Assembly (NCBI GenBank): GCA_036172665.1
Contig: CM069869.1
Span: forward strand, 3,968,001 to 4,032,000
Reading direction: 5' to 3'
Origin: Prosopocoilus inquinatus
Taxonomy: Eukaryota; Arthropoda; Insecta; Coleoptera; Lucanidae
Length of the DNA stretch: 64,000 nucleotides
The notes beneath the pieces were generated by a model, which saw only the letters and a list, made by a program, of their open reading frames with translations, had not been told where the DNA came from and made no database searches. The position numbers and the translations under genes are program-made. Shown here one piece after another: positions 34,936 to 47,100 of this stretch. Each line of letters starts with the position of its first letter. Position 1 is the first letter of the stretch.

Positions 34936-36058
34936 GGGTGGAGCGAGAAAATAAAAAATGTTTAATTGAATCCTAATACCATAAACGGTTGTGTTCCGAT
35001 ATTAGAAATATCCGTGTAAAATTCGGCATGTTTTGGACAACATTTTCTGCCCTCTACCGATGATCAAATATTTCCTAAATTTCATTCCAGCAACTACAAT
35101 TCTTGCACTCTCGTGCTCAGAATTTAGCATGTGCGATACGGAAACATACAGGGTGTAACAAGAATACAGGCCGTTACTTCAGGGCGTTCAAGGAAAGCCG
35201 CAACAATAGCTAACTTACTTACTTGAATTTTTACGAAGTAACTTAATTAGAAAATTACAATTATTTTTAACTTCCTTTTAATAAAACAATGGTTTTTTTT
35301 ATCAGCACATCACGTTCAAGATGTCAAACTAATTACGTCTCTAAAATACTGGGTGATCAAGTAGAGCTGTTTCAGATGGCAACACAATTAAGAGCATTTT
35401 CTTATTCAAGTATTCGCAACACTACAATCGGATATGTTTTGTTGATTAATTTGACAAATATTTGACTTAGCGACAAAATTGTACGTTACGTCAAGCGTTT
35501 ACCTTGAATCTGAAACATTTGTCAATATTGCAATATTGAGGGCGTCAGCGTCTAGCCGCAACAAACAGCAAAGTTATTCCAGTTGTACCATTTCAAAATA
35601 AATTTCAGCATTGCCAACTCAAACAATTCTACTCGACCGCTTTTTATTTCTTCCAAAACCTACTATTTTTTTATTATTTGGTAAATAAATCTTGGTGTTC
35701 AAGAAAAATGTTTTCAATAGCTAACTCTTTTATTTAAAGTTTAAAGTTTCAAGAGAGAATTTAAGTTAGGAAAGTTAGAGGACCTCTTCCGCTCGATTTT
35801 ATAGCAGTATCGGAAAAACAAATGACTGTTGGGCTTTCGAGATTTTCAATTGTTTTAATTTTTTATCGGAATATCAGCTTTTTATCATTGATTGCATCGC
35901 GTTCAGAATGTCTAATAAAGTTCGTCTCTAAAAAATAATTTTCTAGCTATCGATATGGTTTCCCGCGAATACCCTGTATAATTTTTGAAAATTAAGTAAA
36001 ATTTAAGTACATCTAGTTTATCCTTATCCTAAAAATTGACGTTATAATCGCTCCACCC
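34936..36058. mobile_element. TIR element, about 1.1 kb
   Basis: TTAGGGTGGAGCGA at the left and TCGCTCCACCCTAA at the right are perfect inverted repeats, with TA at both borders (34934-34935, 36059-36060). Smaller pieces of other elements seem to lie inside, such as CAGGGTGTAAC near 35150 and ACCCTGTA near 35974. No transposase is seen. Confidence 0.65.
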
Positions 36059-36823
36059 TAATCTAAACGCATTACCAAAATGCAGCTTCCTTCCAGAGCC
36101 AGGGATTTCAAAGAAACCTTGGGACTGGCACGTCACCCTAGAACTCATAATAAATAGGACCAGAGAAGTATATCAAGAGTTCCGTGTATGACTTAGTCTG
36201 TGTAACCCGCGTCTTAAAAAATCCTCGTTGTTAAGTGTTCAAAATTCAAAATTTATTCCATCATTTAATTTTCCTGGGTTTAATTTAAATAAAGTGTAAC
36301 TAAGAAGCATCCACGACCGGCGGGGGTGAGTTTGAATAAAGTATCATTGTTAAGAAAAGTTTCTAGAATAATCTGATTTATGTAGTTCTCTCATATTCTA
36401 GTTTCAACTTTACGCTACGCTAATTGTTAAAATTTAATTAATTAATATGATTAAATTCCTTTATTCTTTTTGTGTATTCTCTTTGTTATTGTATAAAACA
36501 TTCTGTTATAGTTGAATATATTTTATTAATTAAAGATTCAGATTTTATTTGAATTTGAACTTTAATAAAATAAGAACGGGGACGGCACGTGAACAACAAT
36601 AATTTGAAAAGAAAGGAATAAGGCAGAGATAGCCTATTTGCATATATTAAATAAAATATTTAAAAAAATGAGTAAAAAAAGTCGGGCGGTGATAATTGTG
36701 AATCGTTTTTATATGAAAAATCATCGTATTATAGTTTATACAATAAATGATATTTTTGAACGAGAAAAAGAAAACTATTTCCAAATCAAACCAACCACAC
36801 AAACTAATTAGTCATAATCTTAC
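36059..36823. other. Downstream flank of head 4
   Basis: AT-rich. No second exon is recognised on the minus strand between head 4 and the TIR element. Confidence 0.4.
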
Positions 36824-37178
36824 CATCTACTATGAAGAACTCTCCTGTTCGTTTGTATCCGAAATTGTTGAACTTAATAAAAATCCAATAATACAAAACG
36901 TCACCTATCGTTAGACACAACGCACTATTGTCGTACACCCAAATTCCTTTCACCGGATGAAATAAATGTTTCGAGTACTGTCCTTCCCTGTGGTCAATGT
37001 GTTTGTTTACATTCACATGGAAGTCGACTTCCTGGATGCCTTCTCTATCAGGAATCGACATTCTGACACCTCCCGTTTGAAAAACCTGGATCTTCGGCGT
37101 CGGTATCCGAAAACCACAGGTCGTGGTGATCAAACACACAACGACCAATATTCGCGCAAAGACCCACACGTTCCACAT
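36824..37178 (-). CDS. CBM39 head 4: secreted glucan-binding domain, first exon
   Basis: The ATG at 37176-37178 opens a signal peptide (MWNVWVFARILVVVCLITTT). The CBM39 domain reads P-PKIQVFQTGGVRMSIPDREG, FHVNVNK, WVYDNSALCL, GDVLYYWIFIK and FIV. The donor is GATG/GTAAGA at 36823, 118 codons plus one base, phase 1, at the same domain position as the other heads. Past the donor the frame adds only a few residues before a stop. The closest relative by eye is head 5 (shared REGQYS/T and P-VKGIWVYDN-type blocks), so heads 4-5 and heads 1-3 form two subgroups. About 13.6 kb of repeats separate it from head 3. A TTAGT initiator-like word lies at 37194-37198, but no convincing TATA box is seen. Confidence 0.83.
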
Positions 37179-37694
37179 TGTAGTCGTATTGTGACTAATG
37201 CAAAGTTTTTAAACGTTTCAGAATCTCCTAGTACTAGAACTTATCATTGAGTTGCACGTAATTGTTGTGGACAACGTAATTGAACTGATTATACAAGGTC
37301 AAACTTGCCAAACTTTCCAGGATTTATCAACGTTTTAACGCAAACTAGTACTTCTGTCCAATCTAAAATTTATTAAAATAACCCAACCTAACTTATATAC
37401 TGTACTGTAAGTACTCGACGTTCCCCACATCTCCAATTTTCCCATTAAGAAGAAACGTCACACAACTTATCAATAAGTACATGAGAAAGAAATAAGTATA
37501 ACTGCAAATACAACAGTTCTGAGTTTGCCTTATTAAAATAAAAAAAAGAATCATTCATTTACCGTTGTATTAGTATTGTCATGTTGAGAAGAGAACGATA
37601 AATTAAATTAATTTTTGACGGTCAGTTCACTTAATAACGACGTGTACACTTGTGGTTTAGATGTTAGCCGTTGTGGATTATGTGGCTACTTATA
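37179..37694. other. Upstream flank of head 4
   Basis: AT-rich with no exon-like frame. It ends at the mariner-like insertion. Confidence 0.4.
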
Positions 37695-39038
37695 CCGTGC
37701 CTTCAATTGAATTCCTCATTAAAGTAAGCCGTGATATTTTTATGAAGTTGGCGACAGAATTCTAGAGAAAACAATTGTCATTAACTGTCAGAACTGACCA
37801 TAACTTCAAACAAAAACACAACATTAAAGTTTAAAGTAGATGCTCAAAGTGCTCTCCTTCAGCTTGAATACATAAGCGGACTTTGCGTTTCATGTTTTCA
37901 AACCCGTTTGCTAAATGTTCGGGGGTTATGTTAGCACACACATCTGTAATGCCCGCACGAAGTTCTTCGATTGTGTGACGCGTAGTTCTAAAAACTGTGT
38001 TTTTCATGTGCGGATAAATGAAGTAATCCATAATTGTGAGATCCGGAGACGTTGCAGGAAAATTCACAATCCGATTATCGAAAAACTGCTGCAGGAAAGT
38101 TATTGTTTGATGAGCTATGTGGACAGTAGCATTGTTTTGCTGAAAAAAAAAAACCTTCTGTAAGTTCATCATCATATAGTTGATTAATGAGAGGTTCTAA
38201 TGACTCATTTTGGTATCTTTTAGCAGTTACTGAGTCGTTAAAAAATATTGGTCCGATGATACGCCTTCTTGACACTGCTAGCCAAACACCAATTTTTAAT
38301 GGACATAATGGAGTTTCCACAAATTCATGGGGATTTTCTGCTGACCATATTCTCATGTTCTGTTTATTTAAATACCCTGAGAGATGAAATCAGGCCTCAT
38401 CGGAAAAGAAACACTTGTCAAGAATGTCGTCGTTGTTTAAGTTATCAAGAAACCACTGACAATATTCTGTTCTTCTGTGAAAATCTACTGGCCTGAGTTC
38501 GTGGACTGCTTGAATCTTACATGGATAAAGCTTTAAGTCTTTTTTAAGAATAGTGTGACTTGTTCCCACTGATAGCTGAACTTTTTGTGAAAGTTTCGCA
38601 ATAGATTTCTTGGGAGAGTGTTCCATTCGATCCCGAACATCTTCAATGCAGGCTGCAGTCCTTTTCTTAGCTGCTCCGCTCCCTGTTCTGCGACCAAGTG
38701 ATCCTGTTTCACGAAATTTAAGAACACAAGCATGAATATGTTTAACAAGCTGTTCATAAGTAATAGCAAAATTAGGAAACTGCTGTCGAAACTTCTGTAC
38801 ACACTGATTAATTGAATAAACTAACTGTCCATTTTCTATTCTACCGGTTTGAAAATAACTTTCAACAATAAATATTTTCTGCTGTAATTCTACATTTTAA
38901 ATTAATTGAAAATACAAAGTGTCAATTTGACATTTGTTTAATTAAATAATTGAACAGCTATCAGTGCTGCAAATCTTATGAGAAAAAAAACAGTGAAATC
39001 AGAGCCCACTTTAATGAGGAATTGAATTGAAGGCAAGG
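37695..39038 (-). mobile_element. Mariner-like element, copy A (inactive)
   Basis: The left end CCGTGCCTTCAATTGAATTC and the right end GAATTGAATTGAAGGCAAGG are imperfect inverted repeats, flanked by TA (37693-37694, 39039-39040). At 1.34 kb it has the size of a complete Tc1/mariner-superfamily element. It is closely related to copy B at 51629-52975 but in the opposite orientation. It sits between CBM39 heads 4 and 5. Confidence 0.85.
37831..38895 (-). pseudogene. Broken mariner-like transposase (copy A)
   Basis: The frame is split into overlapping pieces by frameshifts and a stop near the original ATG. Still visible are the helix-turn-helix region (SPKKSIAKLSQKVQLSVG), the first catalytic motif FFSDEA, an IWSAENPHEF block and the third motif SPDLTIMDYF. 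The second Asp motif is damaged (AKQCYCPHSS instead of QQDNATAHTA, reached by a frameshift). The enzyme of an intact element would cut and paste DNA at TA sites; this copy cannot. Confidence 0.85.
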
Positions 39039-39142
39039 TAGTATAGGTGCAATCTGTATATAATATACAGTGCGTGAAACAAAAAACTAAGCTATTTGTT
39101 TCCTATATTAAAATTACTGAAATTAAAAAAAAATTGTCCTAC

Positions 39143-39485
39143 CTTCAACTATATACGCATGTTGTGTACTCTGATACCCCCTGCCACTGTGTGTAATGGA
39201 CAGCCAATAATAAACGATGTCACCTACACCCAGAGCCAACGCGTTATTCTCGTACACCCACAGCCCATTCACCGGCCGCAACACATACCTCGTGTATTGA
39301 CCTTCGCGCATTCCGATCAGTTTGTTTACGTTCACGTGGAACACGACGCCTTCGACGCCTTCCTCGTGAAGGATGGACATCCGAAAACCACGCGGCTTGA
39401 ACACCTCGATGTTGGGCGATGGAACCGCATAATCAGAGGCAAGGGAGTAACAGCAAACCGAAATCACGAGCAGATATGTCCACAT
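39143..39485 (-). CDS. CBM39 head 5: secreted glucan-binding domain, first exon
   Basis: The frame is open from 39593, but the ATG at 39483-39485 is chosen because it starts a clean signal peptide (MWTYLLVISVCCYSLAS) at the same distance from the domain as in the other heads. The CBM39 domain shows P-PNIEVFKPRGFRMSILHEEG, FHVNVNK, the RPVNGLWVYENN block, GDIVYYWLSI and YIV. The donor is GAAG/GTAGGA at 39142, 114 codons plus one base, phase 1. An initiator-like CCAGT at 39496-39500 gives a 13-nt leader. It is the outermost head, about 33 kb upstream of the proposed tail exon. The mariner copy lies just downstream, in the putative intron between heads 5 and 4. Confidence 0.83.
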
Positions 39486-39495
39486 GCTCGACGTT

Positions 39496-39537
39496 ACTGG
39501 AGTTGTAAACTCGATCCCGACGTGCGTTTGTTTATTG
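39496..39537 (-). promoter_or_regulatory. Possible core promoter of head 5
   Basis: Minus-strand CCAGT at 39496-39500 with an AATAAAC-type TATA substitute at about 39531-39537, about 30 nt upstream. The 13-nt leader equals that of heads 1 and 3. Confidence 0.35.
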
Positions 39538-41737
39538 TTCAAGGCGATCGCGAGCATGTCGCGACGGGGCCCCCTAATTAATGCCTTAAACATTTCACTA
39601 ATCTGTGTTTAATAAGTATTATCGTTTATTTCATTAGTACTGTTGTTGTTACTAATAGGCATTATAATAGTTAATTTCTTACATTTTTTAAATTTTTTAT
39701 ATTTAATTGTTGCTAAAGATACGCTGATAATATTAAAATTTAATTAGTAAGTTGCAGGGATGGCAACATCATGTTCAAAAATATGAAGCTAGCACGGCGG
39801 AGCCAGCCAAAGGCGAATTTGGAAATTCAAACGCTACGTTTTCGGGTTATCCACCGTGGATTTTCTTGAAACTTTGTCCGCATTTCAGGCACCCACTCCT
39901 TGACATTCCTGCAATAATTCAGGAAAATCTAACCGCTGGAAAAACTTTTAAACCGCGAAAGGTACGTTCACCTCAACTTTCCGCAGTAAGACAGCACATC
40001 TTACCGCGGGTTTTTACATCAACCGTATCCTCCCCTTCTTCTGTATCACAATGCGAGTTTGACTTCACATCACGATGTAAATTACCTGTAACATGCCGCT
40101 GGTATGACTAGGCCGTATCTCTGCGGACCCGAAGCCTAATATCAGCCGAGATTCTTACGTCGCGTCGGAAATAGATACCCTAAGGAGAGAAACTCAGAAC
40201 TTTCGCTAGGAAATCCGTATATAAACTGGAATGATCCCGTTTCGAAATCTGTTTTCTCTCTGTGAATTCGAGAAAAGAGTAGGCAGATTGAGACTTCGCC
40301 CAATGATTCCTAACCAACCTTAACCTCGCTATTCTGAATCAGTACCAGCTGCACGTAACACCGACATCTCTTACCGAAACTCTATCGTGGAAGGTACGTT
40401 TATCTTAATTATCCGCAGTAAGAAAAAACATCTTATAGCGGGTTTTGGTTTTTACATCAATCGTATCCTCCCTTTCCCTTCTTTCTTTCTCCTGCATCGA
40501 TTAATCTAAATTGGATACAAATTTAAATTCTACGAGGACATTTCGTCGGAATCCCTAAGTCAAGGGCTAGGAATTTTCTGCCTGTACGAGGCTCTCGAAG
40601 AATCACTTGGTACGAATCTTTGGTACGGTTCAACGCTATCCTATAAACCAGGAGTTCCAGAAGAGGTCGATATCGACCCCTAGGATGTCTATGAAGACTA
40701 GAAAATCGATGAAACGGGGCGGCTAGTGGTCGATCGAAGTCTAGGAGTCGTTTAGGGGATCGAAGTTACTTTTGTTTATGTCCGACTAGTTTATTTAGGG
40801 CCATTTACACCACTTTCAGTTAAAATTTAAGTTTCAGTTAAATCCATAGAGACGACAATTATAATAATTGTATCCGTTGGAAATAATCGCTCATTAAAGT
40901 TAATCTGGACCGAAATTCAAACACTAGTTTCTCAGTTCATCCACCGTGGATTTTCTTGAAACTTTGCCCGCATTTCAGGCACTCACTCCTTTACATTTCT
41001 ACAAGAATTCAGGAAAATCCAACTGCTGAAAAAACTTTTATACCGCAGAAGGCATGTTTACCTCAACTTTTCGCAGTAAGACAGGACATCTTACCGCGGG
41101 TTTTTACATCAATCGTATCCTTCCCTTCTCCTCTGTCGATTCATCTAAATTGGATGCAAATTCGAAGTCCACCCGCACAAAACCACGCCCTTTCACAGGA
41201 CAACACGCGTTCGACTTCTCATCCCGGTGTGCCTGTGACGTCACAAGCGAAGCTACTGGCGTGACCTAACGAAAAACGAAACTCGGTAGAAAAACACGGG
41301 ATTCCATCGGAAACCACATAAGAAGATGGCAAAACAGGAATCAGGGCGGCAAGAGTTAGATCAGATCCAAATGGCTGGCAAACAAGAGCCCTCAAAGAAA
41401 GGAAGGTAATGCAGATTGAGACTTTCTCCAATGATTCCTAACCCGAACTTACGAGTAGAGGTAACTGGGGGTTTAGAAAATATCTTTAAACAGAAGGGAA
41501 TAACAGTTGCAAGCAAGAGGCTAGTTGGCCTTATGGTTAGAACTGTAGCCTCTTGGGCTGCTAGGGCCGAATTCAAACGCTATGCAGGAAGACGACTTTT
41601 CTTAAAATATTCAATCACCTGGGCTAATGAATTGGGCTTTCTAGGTTGCCGGTGGGGCTAATCAGGGGCTTGGAGTTATCCTCGGGTGACCAGATTCTAC
41701 AATAGTCAATGATTTACGTGGTCTTCCCTTTTCCAAT

Positions 41738-42013
41738 TTGCAGGAAAATATTAATGTTGATAAAAAAACCGAAACAAACACCGTGTCAAACATTTTAACT
41801 ATTTTAAAAAGCGAATATTTATTGAATAAAACAGCGACATCTTACGATCACTTTTTGACCAAACATTTATCCATGGTCGAATCGTTTTGGTTTGCAGTGG
41901 AACTCTCGAGCTACACATCTGCTGCTGAAGCCCCAAATAGGGCTAAAACAGCTGTACAGAGGCTGCTCGAGAGATTAACTGCAATCAAAACGATTTGCAA
42001 CAAAATATTTTGA
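41738..42013 (+). pseudogene. Exon-like fragment related to 25.8-26.1 kb
   Basis: A pyrimidine-rich stretch ending TTTGCAG at about 41744 precedes a plus-strand frame of about 90 codons closing with TGA. The C-terminal part (PNRAKTAVQRLLERLTAIK) matches the two fragments at 25788-26125. The N-terminal part contains NILTILKSEYLLNKT and is protein-like. The family is not recognised; a retroelement piece is the simplest reading. Confidence 0.35.
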
Positions 42014-42049
42014 ATATTTATTTCTTAAGAAAGAAAATAAACGTCATTT

Positions 42050-43080
42050 GCTTGGTTGAAATTACTTCTCCCAGTTCTCTTTTGTTTCTGCGTTGAATTA
42101 ACATTTTCGTATTGTTTTCCGCCATCTTATCCATCACCTAGGTACGTATCATTGTTTTTATTTTATATTTTTATTTATTTTTTAATTATTGTTTTTTTTT
42201 ACATGCCAGTTATTTTCAATAGTTTCTCGCTTTTTTCTTGCCCCCGAAATTATCCCTTGTGTTTCATTATTTTTTTGTCTTTTAGTCTTGGTTTATTGAT
42301 TGATTAATAGACCCAATTTTTTTTCTTTGTGTTTCATCGTCATTTATTTTTACTCATCCCCCTTTCCCGGTCTCTCAGTAGTTTCTTTCTCTCCATTTTT
42401 TTGTATTTCTTCCTCTGTCTCCATTTTTTCTTGTATTTAATTGTTTTTCTCAATTTTCAATTATTTCATTTATTTATTTTATTTTTGACAGTTTCCTTTT
42501 CCTTGCCGGCGTAATTTTCAATAGCTTTTCACGGGAGAATCCTCGATTTTTAATTTGTCTATTTTTCTTGCCGAAATTATATCTTGCATTTCATTATTTG
42601 ATTTTCCTTTCGTTCTTTCGTTGGATGATTTTTACCGACTTATTGATCGGACTGATTGATTAATTGATTATTTTCGCGCCTACTGATCTTCGTGTTTCTT
42701 CATCACTTCATTTTTAATTCCTTGTATCGAATTAAATTTTTTATTTTTACAGTTTTTTCTTGTCTTATAAGTGAGTTTCAAAAGCTTTCCTTCGGGGAAA
42801 CATCGATTTTTCATTTTCTTTTTTTGCTGTTCAAAATTTTCTTTGTGTTTGCCTCGTTATTTACTTTTGTTTCAGTTTATTTCTTACACAATGGTCTTTT
42901 TTCTTTCTTGTTTTCCGTTCATCTTACTGCAGACATTTCATTATTTATATTTTTTTTTCTATCGAATTAATTCTTGTTTACTTTGTTTACAGTTTCCTTT
43001 TATATTTTTTTTAATTTGTTTTTCTGTGCAACTAGTTTTTTTTCTGCTTATTCTTCCGCTTATTACTCTCTCCAAAATAT
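42050..43080. repeat. Pyrimidine-rich low-complexity tract
   Basis: About 1 kb of strongly T- and C-rich plus strand (TTTTTATTTATT, TTTCTTTC). Long hydrophobic open frames here result from TTT/CTT/ATT codons and are not genes. Confidence 0.6.
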
Positions 43081-43899
43081 CTGGACTTTTCGTCGGAATC
43101 CCTAAGTCGAGGGTCAGGAACTTCTCTGTCTCTCTGATACTCTTCAAGAATCATTTTATCTTTGGTAGATCAGGGTTTCTCAATGGGGTCGATGATGACT
43201 TGAAAGGGATCGATGAATCTCTAGGGCTCGGCTAGCGGTCGGTGAAACTGTGGACAAGGTCACTTATGGGTCGAAATTATTAATTCTTGTTTAATGGATT
43301 CCAGTCTGAATAGTTTTATTTAGGGCCATTTGCACCGCTTTCGGTTAAAATTTAAGTTCCAGTTAAAGTCATGGAGATGATGATTGTTATAATAATGGTT
43401 TCCGTGGGAAAGAATCGCCCTTTAAAGATAATCTAGACTGGTGAAATGAGGCTTTAAAAAAAAATAACGAACGTAGATAATGGGACGCTATTTTTTCGAC
43501 TTTTCAACTTTAAATGGCAGTTTTTTTTTAATGTTTAAGGTTATAACGTCGTAATATTCAAACTTCAATAAAAAAATTTTAATGAAATATCGTAATAGAT
43601 ACACAACTATATTATAATCAGTAAAAAGAATTCAGGCCACTTAATGTTGGATTTTAAGCTGAATGTACTATTTGATCCCTCCACTTTTCTGTGGCGCCGA
43701 TAATTCGCATTGTTACTAAGTAGGAGGGGAAGGAGTGCGCCGAGATTATTGTGGACCAGGCTACTACAGTCGAAGTACTAAATTTTCCAATTGTTCACGG
43801 AACAAGTGGGCTGAATTCTTTTCCCTGTTTATAATAGACCTTGTAACTTCAGTGAATGAAATAAATACAACACGTACAAATGCATTTAAATTGCTATCA

Positions 43900-44850
43900 G
43901 TCACATATTAATTAAATTAAGTAGAGTCAACTCGAATAAAAGAAGAAAAGAAAAGACGATCAAATCGAATAAAATTAAAATAAAAGACGGTCGTCCATGA
44001 ATAGGGCGAAAATAAAAATTGTATAAAATTCGGTGAGTCAAATCTGTATAATAAAATATAATGACGTATTTTATCACAGTCAACAATTTAATTTACAAAT
44101 GTTAAGAAAGAAGATTAGTTAAAATACACAAAATAAAGCCAAATCGGTAGAAAGAAAAGACAAAAATAGAGATTAATCGATGGAATTAAAATATAAAATA
44201 TAAAGTAAAATAAATTAAAATCGATTTTAAGAAAAATAGAAGACGATCAATTAACGAATAAAAAAATAAAAAATCATTGGAAATAAAATCAAATAAAAGA
44301 GAAAACAATCAATAAATTGATTAATTGGTGGTTAAAAAATAATAAACAATATGAATGATATCGATTGAAAGAAAAAGAAACTGATTATATTAACAATTAG
44401 ATTAAATAATGTCAAATGAGGAAAACAGAAAAATAAAAAACAGAAAATGGTGATAAAGTTGTCACTTTTGTCACATTAAGAAAATAATTGTTAAAGGAAA
44501 GGAAAATGAAGTCGAATCGAATAAAGGAGAAAACAGAAATAATCTCAAACATAGAGTAAACGACAAAAAGAAACAAAAGATAATCAATTGATAATTGAAA
44601 AATAAAATTGCGTCAAACAAAATCAAACTGAGGAAGAAATTGATGATAAATTGATAGTTAAAAAATTAATAAAGACAAAACAAATGTAATCGATTAATAG
44701 AGAAAAAGAAAAACTAAATAAAATCAAATAAGGAAATAAAAACAAAAACAAAAGACAAAAAGGTGATGAAGATAAACTTAAAATAAAAAATGTATAAAAC
44801 CAAGTCGAATAGAATCAAGAACACTGACGAATTGAGAATTAATTTAATTA
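43900..44850. repeat. Purine-rich (A-rich) low-complexity tract
   Basis: About 950 bp of A-rich plus strand with AATAAAATCAAAT and GAAAAGAAAA words, the strand opposite of the tract at 42050-43080. No gene. Confidence 0.6.
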
Positions 44851-45253
44851 TAAACTTATTTCTTTTTAACCTTCTTCCGTTCCATGTGTTGTTCAAAATA
44901 CAAATATTGGCTTTTAAAACTGTGTAGCATATTTTACATTTTACATAAATCTCTATGTTTTATATTTAAAAACTATAATTCTTTTGCGTGAATTTAACGC
45001 TTAAAATACTCTCCTAACATTTCTTAGAATTAGAGAATTGCGGGGATCGCAGGCTTCGTGTGCGACAATAGAAAGCTAGCACGACAGAGCCAGACAATGG
45101 CGAGAATTCAAACGTCAATTATTCAAGTTTCCCAACACGAATTTTCCTGATGCTTCGCCAGATCTTCAGCCACACATTTCCCTAGGTTCCTACGAAATTT
45201 CAGGAAAATACTGCATCTGGGAAAATTGTTATTTCACGGAAAGTGTTTCACAC

Positions 45254-45380
45254 TAGGTATGTTTGTTAGCCTGTACCAGTGTACATTAAAGTATTTGTGT
45301 CTTGTTCTATCCTCATACATTAATACGAGATGAAGATACTTGAGTGTGTACTAGTGCAGGATAACAAACAGACCTACTAT
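45254..45380. repeat. Imperfect hairpin, about 125 bp
   Basis: TAGGTATGTTTGTTAGCCTG is mirrored by CAGGATAACAAACAGACCTA, with further pairing toward the centre. It is located in a dispersed repeat block. Confidence 0.6.
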
Positions 45381-45719
45381 CACCCCGATTTTCAACGATC
45401 AGATGGGACTTATTCCACGGATTCTTACACCATTCGAATCCTCTCCTTCTCCTCTATCGATTCAGCTTAATTGCACGCCAATCTAACATTGGTAACATCA
45501 ATCAATTCAATCGACTCCACCTGTGGGTGGCCACGACTTTTCGCAGAACGATGCGAGTTCGGCTTCGCAACCCCGGCGTACCTGTAACATGAGAGAAGAG
45601 CCCCTAAAGCGACTAGGCGGAATCCCTACAGACTCGAAGCGGACCAGAAACGGAAAGCTCATCGTGATAGTGACGTCAGACGGCCACTACAGAGACAAAC
45701 TCTGAACTGATCTCTTTTG

Positions 45720-47100
45720 TACAGGGGTGTTATCGAATATGATGGATACATAAATAAATAAGGTAAATTGTAATATTTTGATATCGTCTGTACGTGGTAC
45801 AATTATTGTCGTCTTATTCGATCCCATCCTGTATATTCCATGAGATTCAAAGTTCAGTTTACTTTTCTCCTTATTCATATAGAAGAGTTTTATGTATGTA
45901 TGTCCATGTTTTCCTATGTTGACAGCTGTTTTATTGCATTTTTTTTATTATTCTCTTCATGCTTTTGGATCTTTGTATGTTACGTGAAAGTTTGCACAAA
46001 CTATGCATTTGATATACTCATTTAGTTTTTTCGTTCGTTTTTTTCAAGTTCATAAGTTCGTCTTTGTTAAGTTTATGAATATGTTCATGACGTTGGCGTT
46101 GGCTATTAGTTTCAGTGAAAGATAGTATTTCAGTAGAAATTCGATAATTTTCTGTGGAGATAATCCATATCTTAAACGCCACACAATCCACAGACACAAG
46201 TAACCTCCGACTATTAAGGACGCTCTCGGCTATTAATCTCCGGTTTATCTTTCTTGCTAAAATGTAGAATATATGTGCGCCTTATCAGAATTGCAACACA
46301 GCAGTTTGCCAGGCTGCTCGGGATGCATTGTAACAACTTATTATATGAGGATCAGTGTGGCCTTCTTTTTCAGGAAAGGAAATATAAAAGTTATGCTCTT
46401 TCATCTGCACGCATATTTTGTTTATTGTAATCATAGTGTTTAAGTAATTCCGCAAAATGAATTGAAACGTAGGGTCGATTGGGGTAAATATGCAACAAGC
46501 AAAAATTAAAGTAGAAGTGAAACAAGCCTGTGATTAATTAAATTTATTGTCAAATTGTGTGTTATTAGTTAATTTGTAGTTTCATTAAGAGTGTTCGATT
46601 ATATGACGATTTATTGTAAGATCGTGACACTTGTCACAATTCGCGAAAAAAGTAGGATGGTAACACTTCCTTAAAAACATGCGCGAATGAGTACCATTTT
46701 GTATGCGTATCAAGATAAACAAAAAATAAAAGTTCTTAAACTTGTAGTGGTTTAATTTAATTTTCAACAAGCGAAAAGCTATAATAAGTGTCCAACGCTA
46801 AGACAAACAATCAAAACAAGTGAAAATACAACATATTTTCGTCTTTTGAACTCGTATGCGTTAGATTTCATCGAGAAACAACGTGGTGTTGGACACGTGG
46901 CCGCCATTACATCATCGTATCGCATCATAATTATTGGAAGAACGACTAGCTACCGGATTTATCATTTCATTTCCGTGGAATTTCGGAAGTGATTCTTTCT
47001 TCCACATGAACGCAGAATGTTCAGATCTATAATGTACACCTTATATTTCCTATTATTTATTTTTTTGTCGCATTCGAACCTTAAATTTTCAATTTCCTGT
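45720..47100. other. No gene recognised
   Basis: AT-rich, with no clear repeat or exon. Confidence 0.4.

Larger units (their letters stand above)
39750..45600. repeat. Region of dispersed, diverged repeats
   Basis: Several long blocks recur in the same orientation. The block 39817-40040 (CCACCGTGGATTTTCTTGAA, CATCTTACCGCGGGTTTTTA) returns at 40912-41130 and in part at 40390-40510. The block at about 40545-40610 (CGTCGGAATCCCTAAGTC) returns near 43090. A block at about 40796-40915 (TTTAGGGCCATTT...CAGTTAAAATTTAAG) returns at 43319-43442. A weaker relative of the first block is at about 45060-45230. They probably stem from one old large element, possibly an LTR element, but no diagnostic protein motif is left. 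Confidence 0.55.

Noticed and set aside
39486..39593. An upstream in-frame start that would lengthen head 5 by 36 residues
   Set aside because: The extension would bury the signal peptide and lacks a counterpart in the other heads. The ATG at 39485 has a 13-nt leader like heads 1 and 3.
42056..43235. Long hydrophobic open frames resembling membrane proteins
   Set aside because: They come from T-rich low-complexity DNA (Phe, Leu, Ile codons) and have no family motifs or conserved frame.
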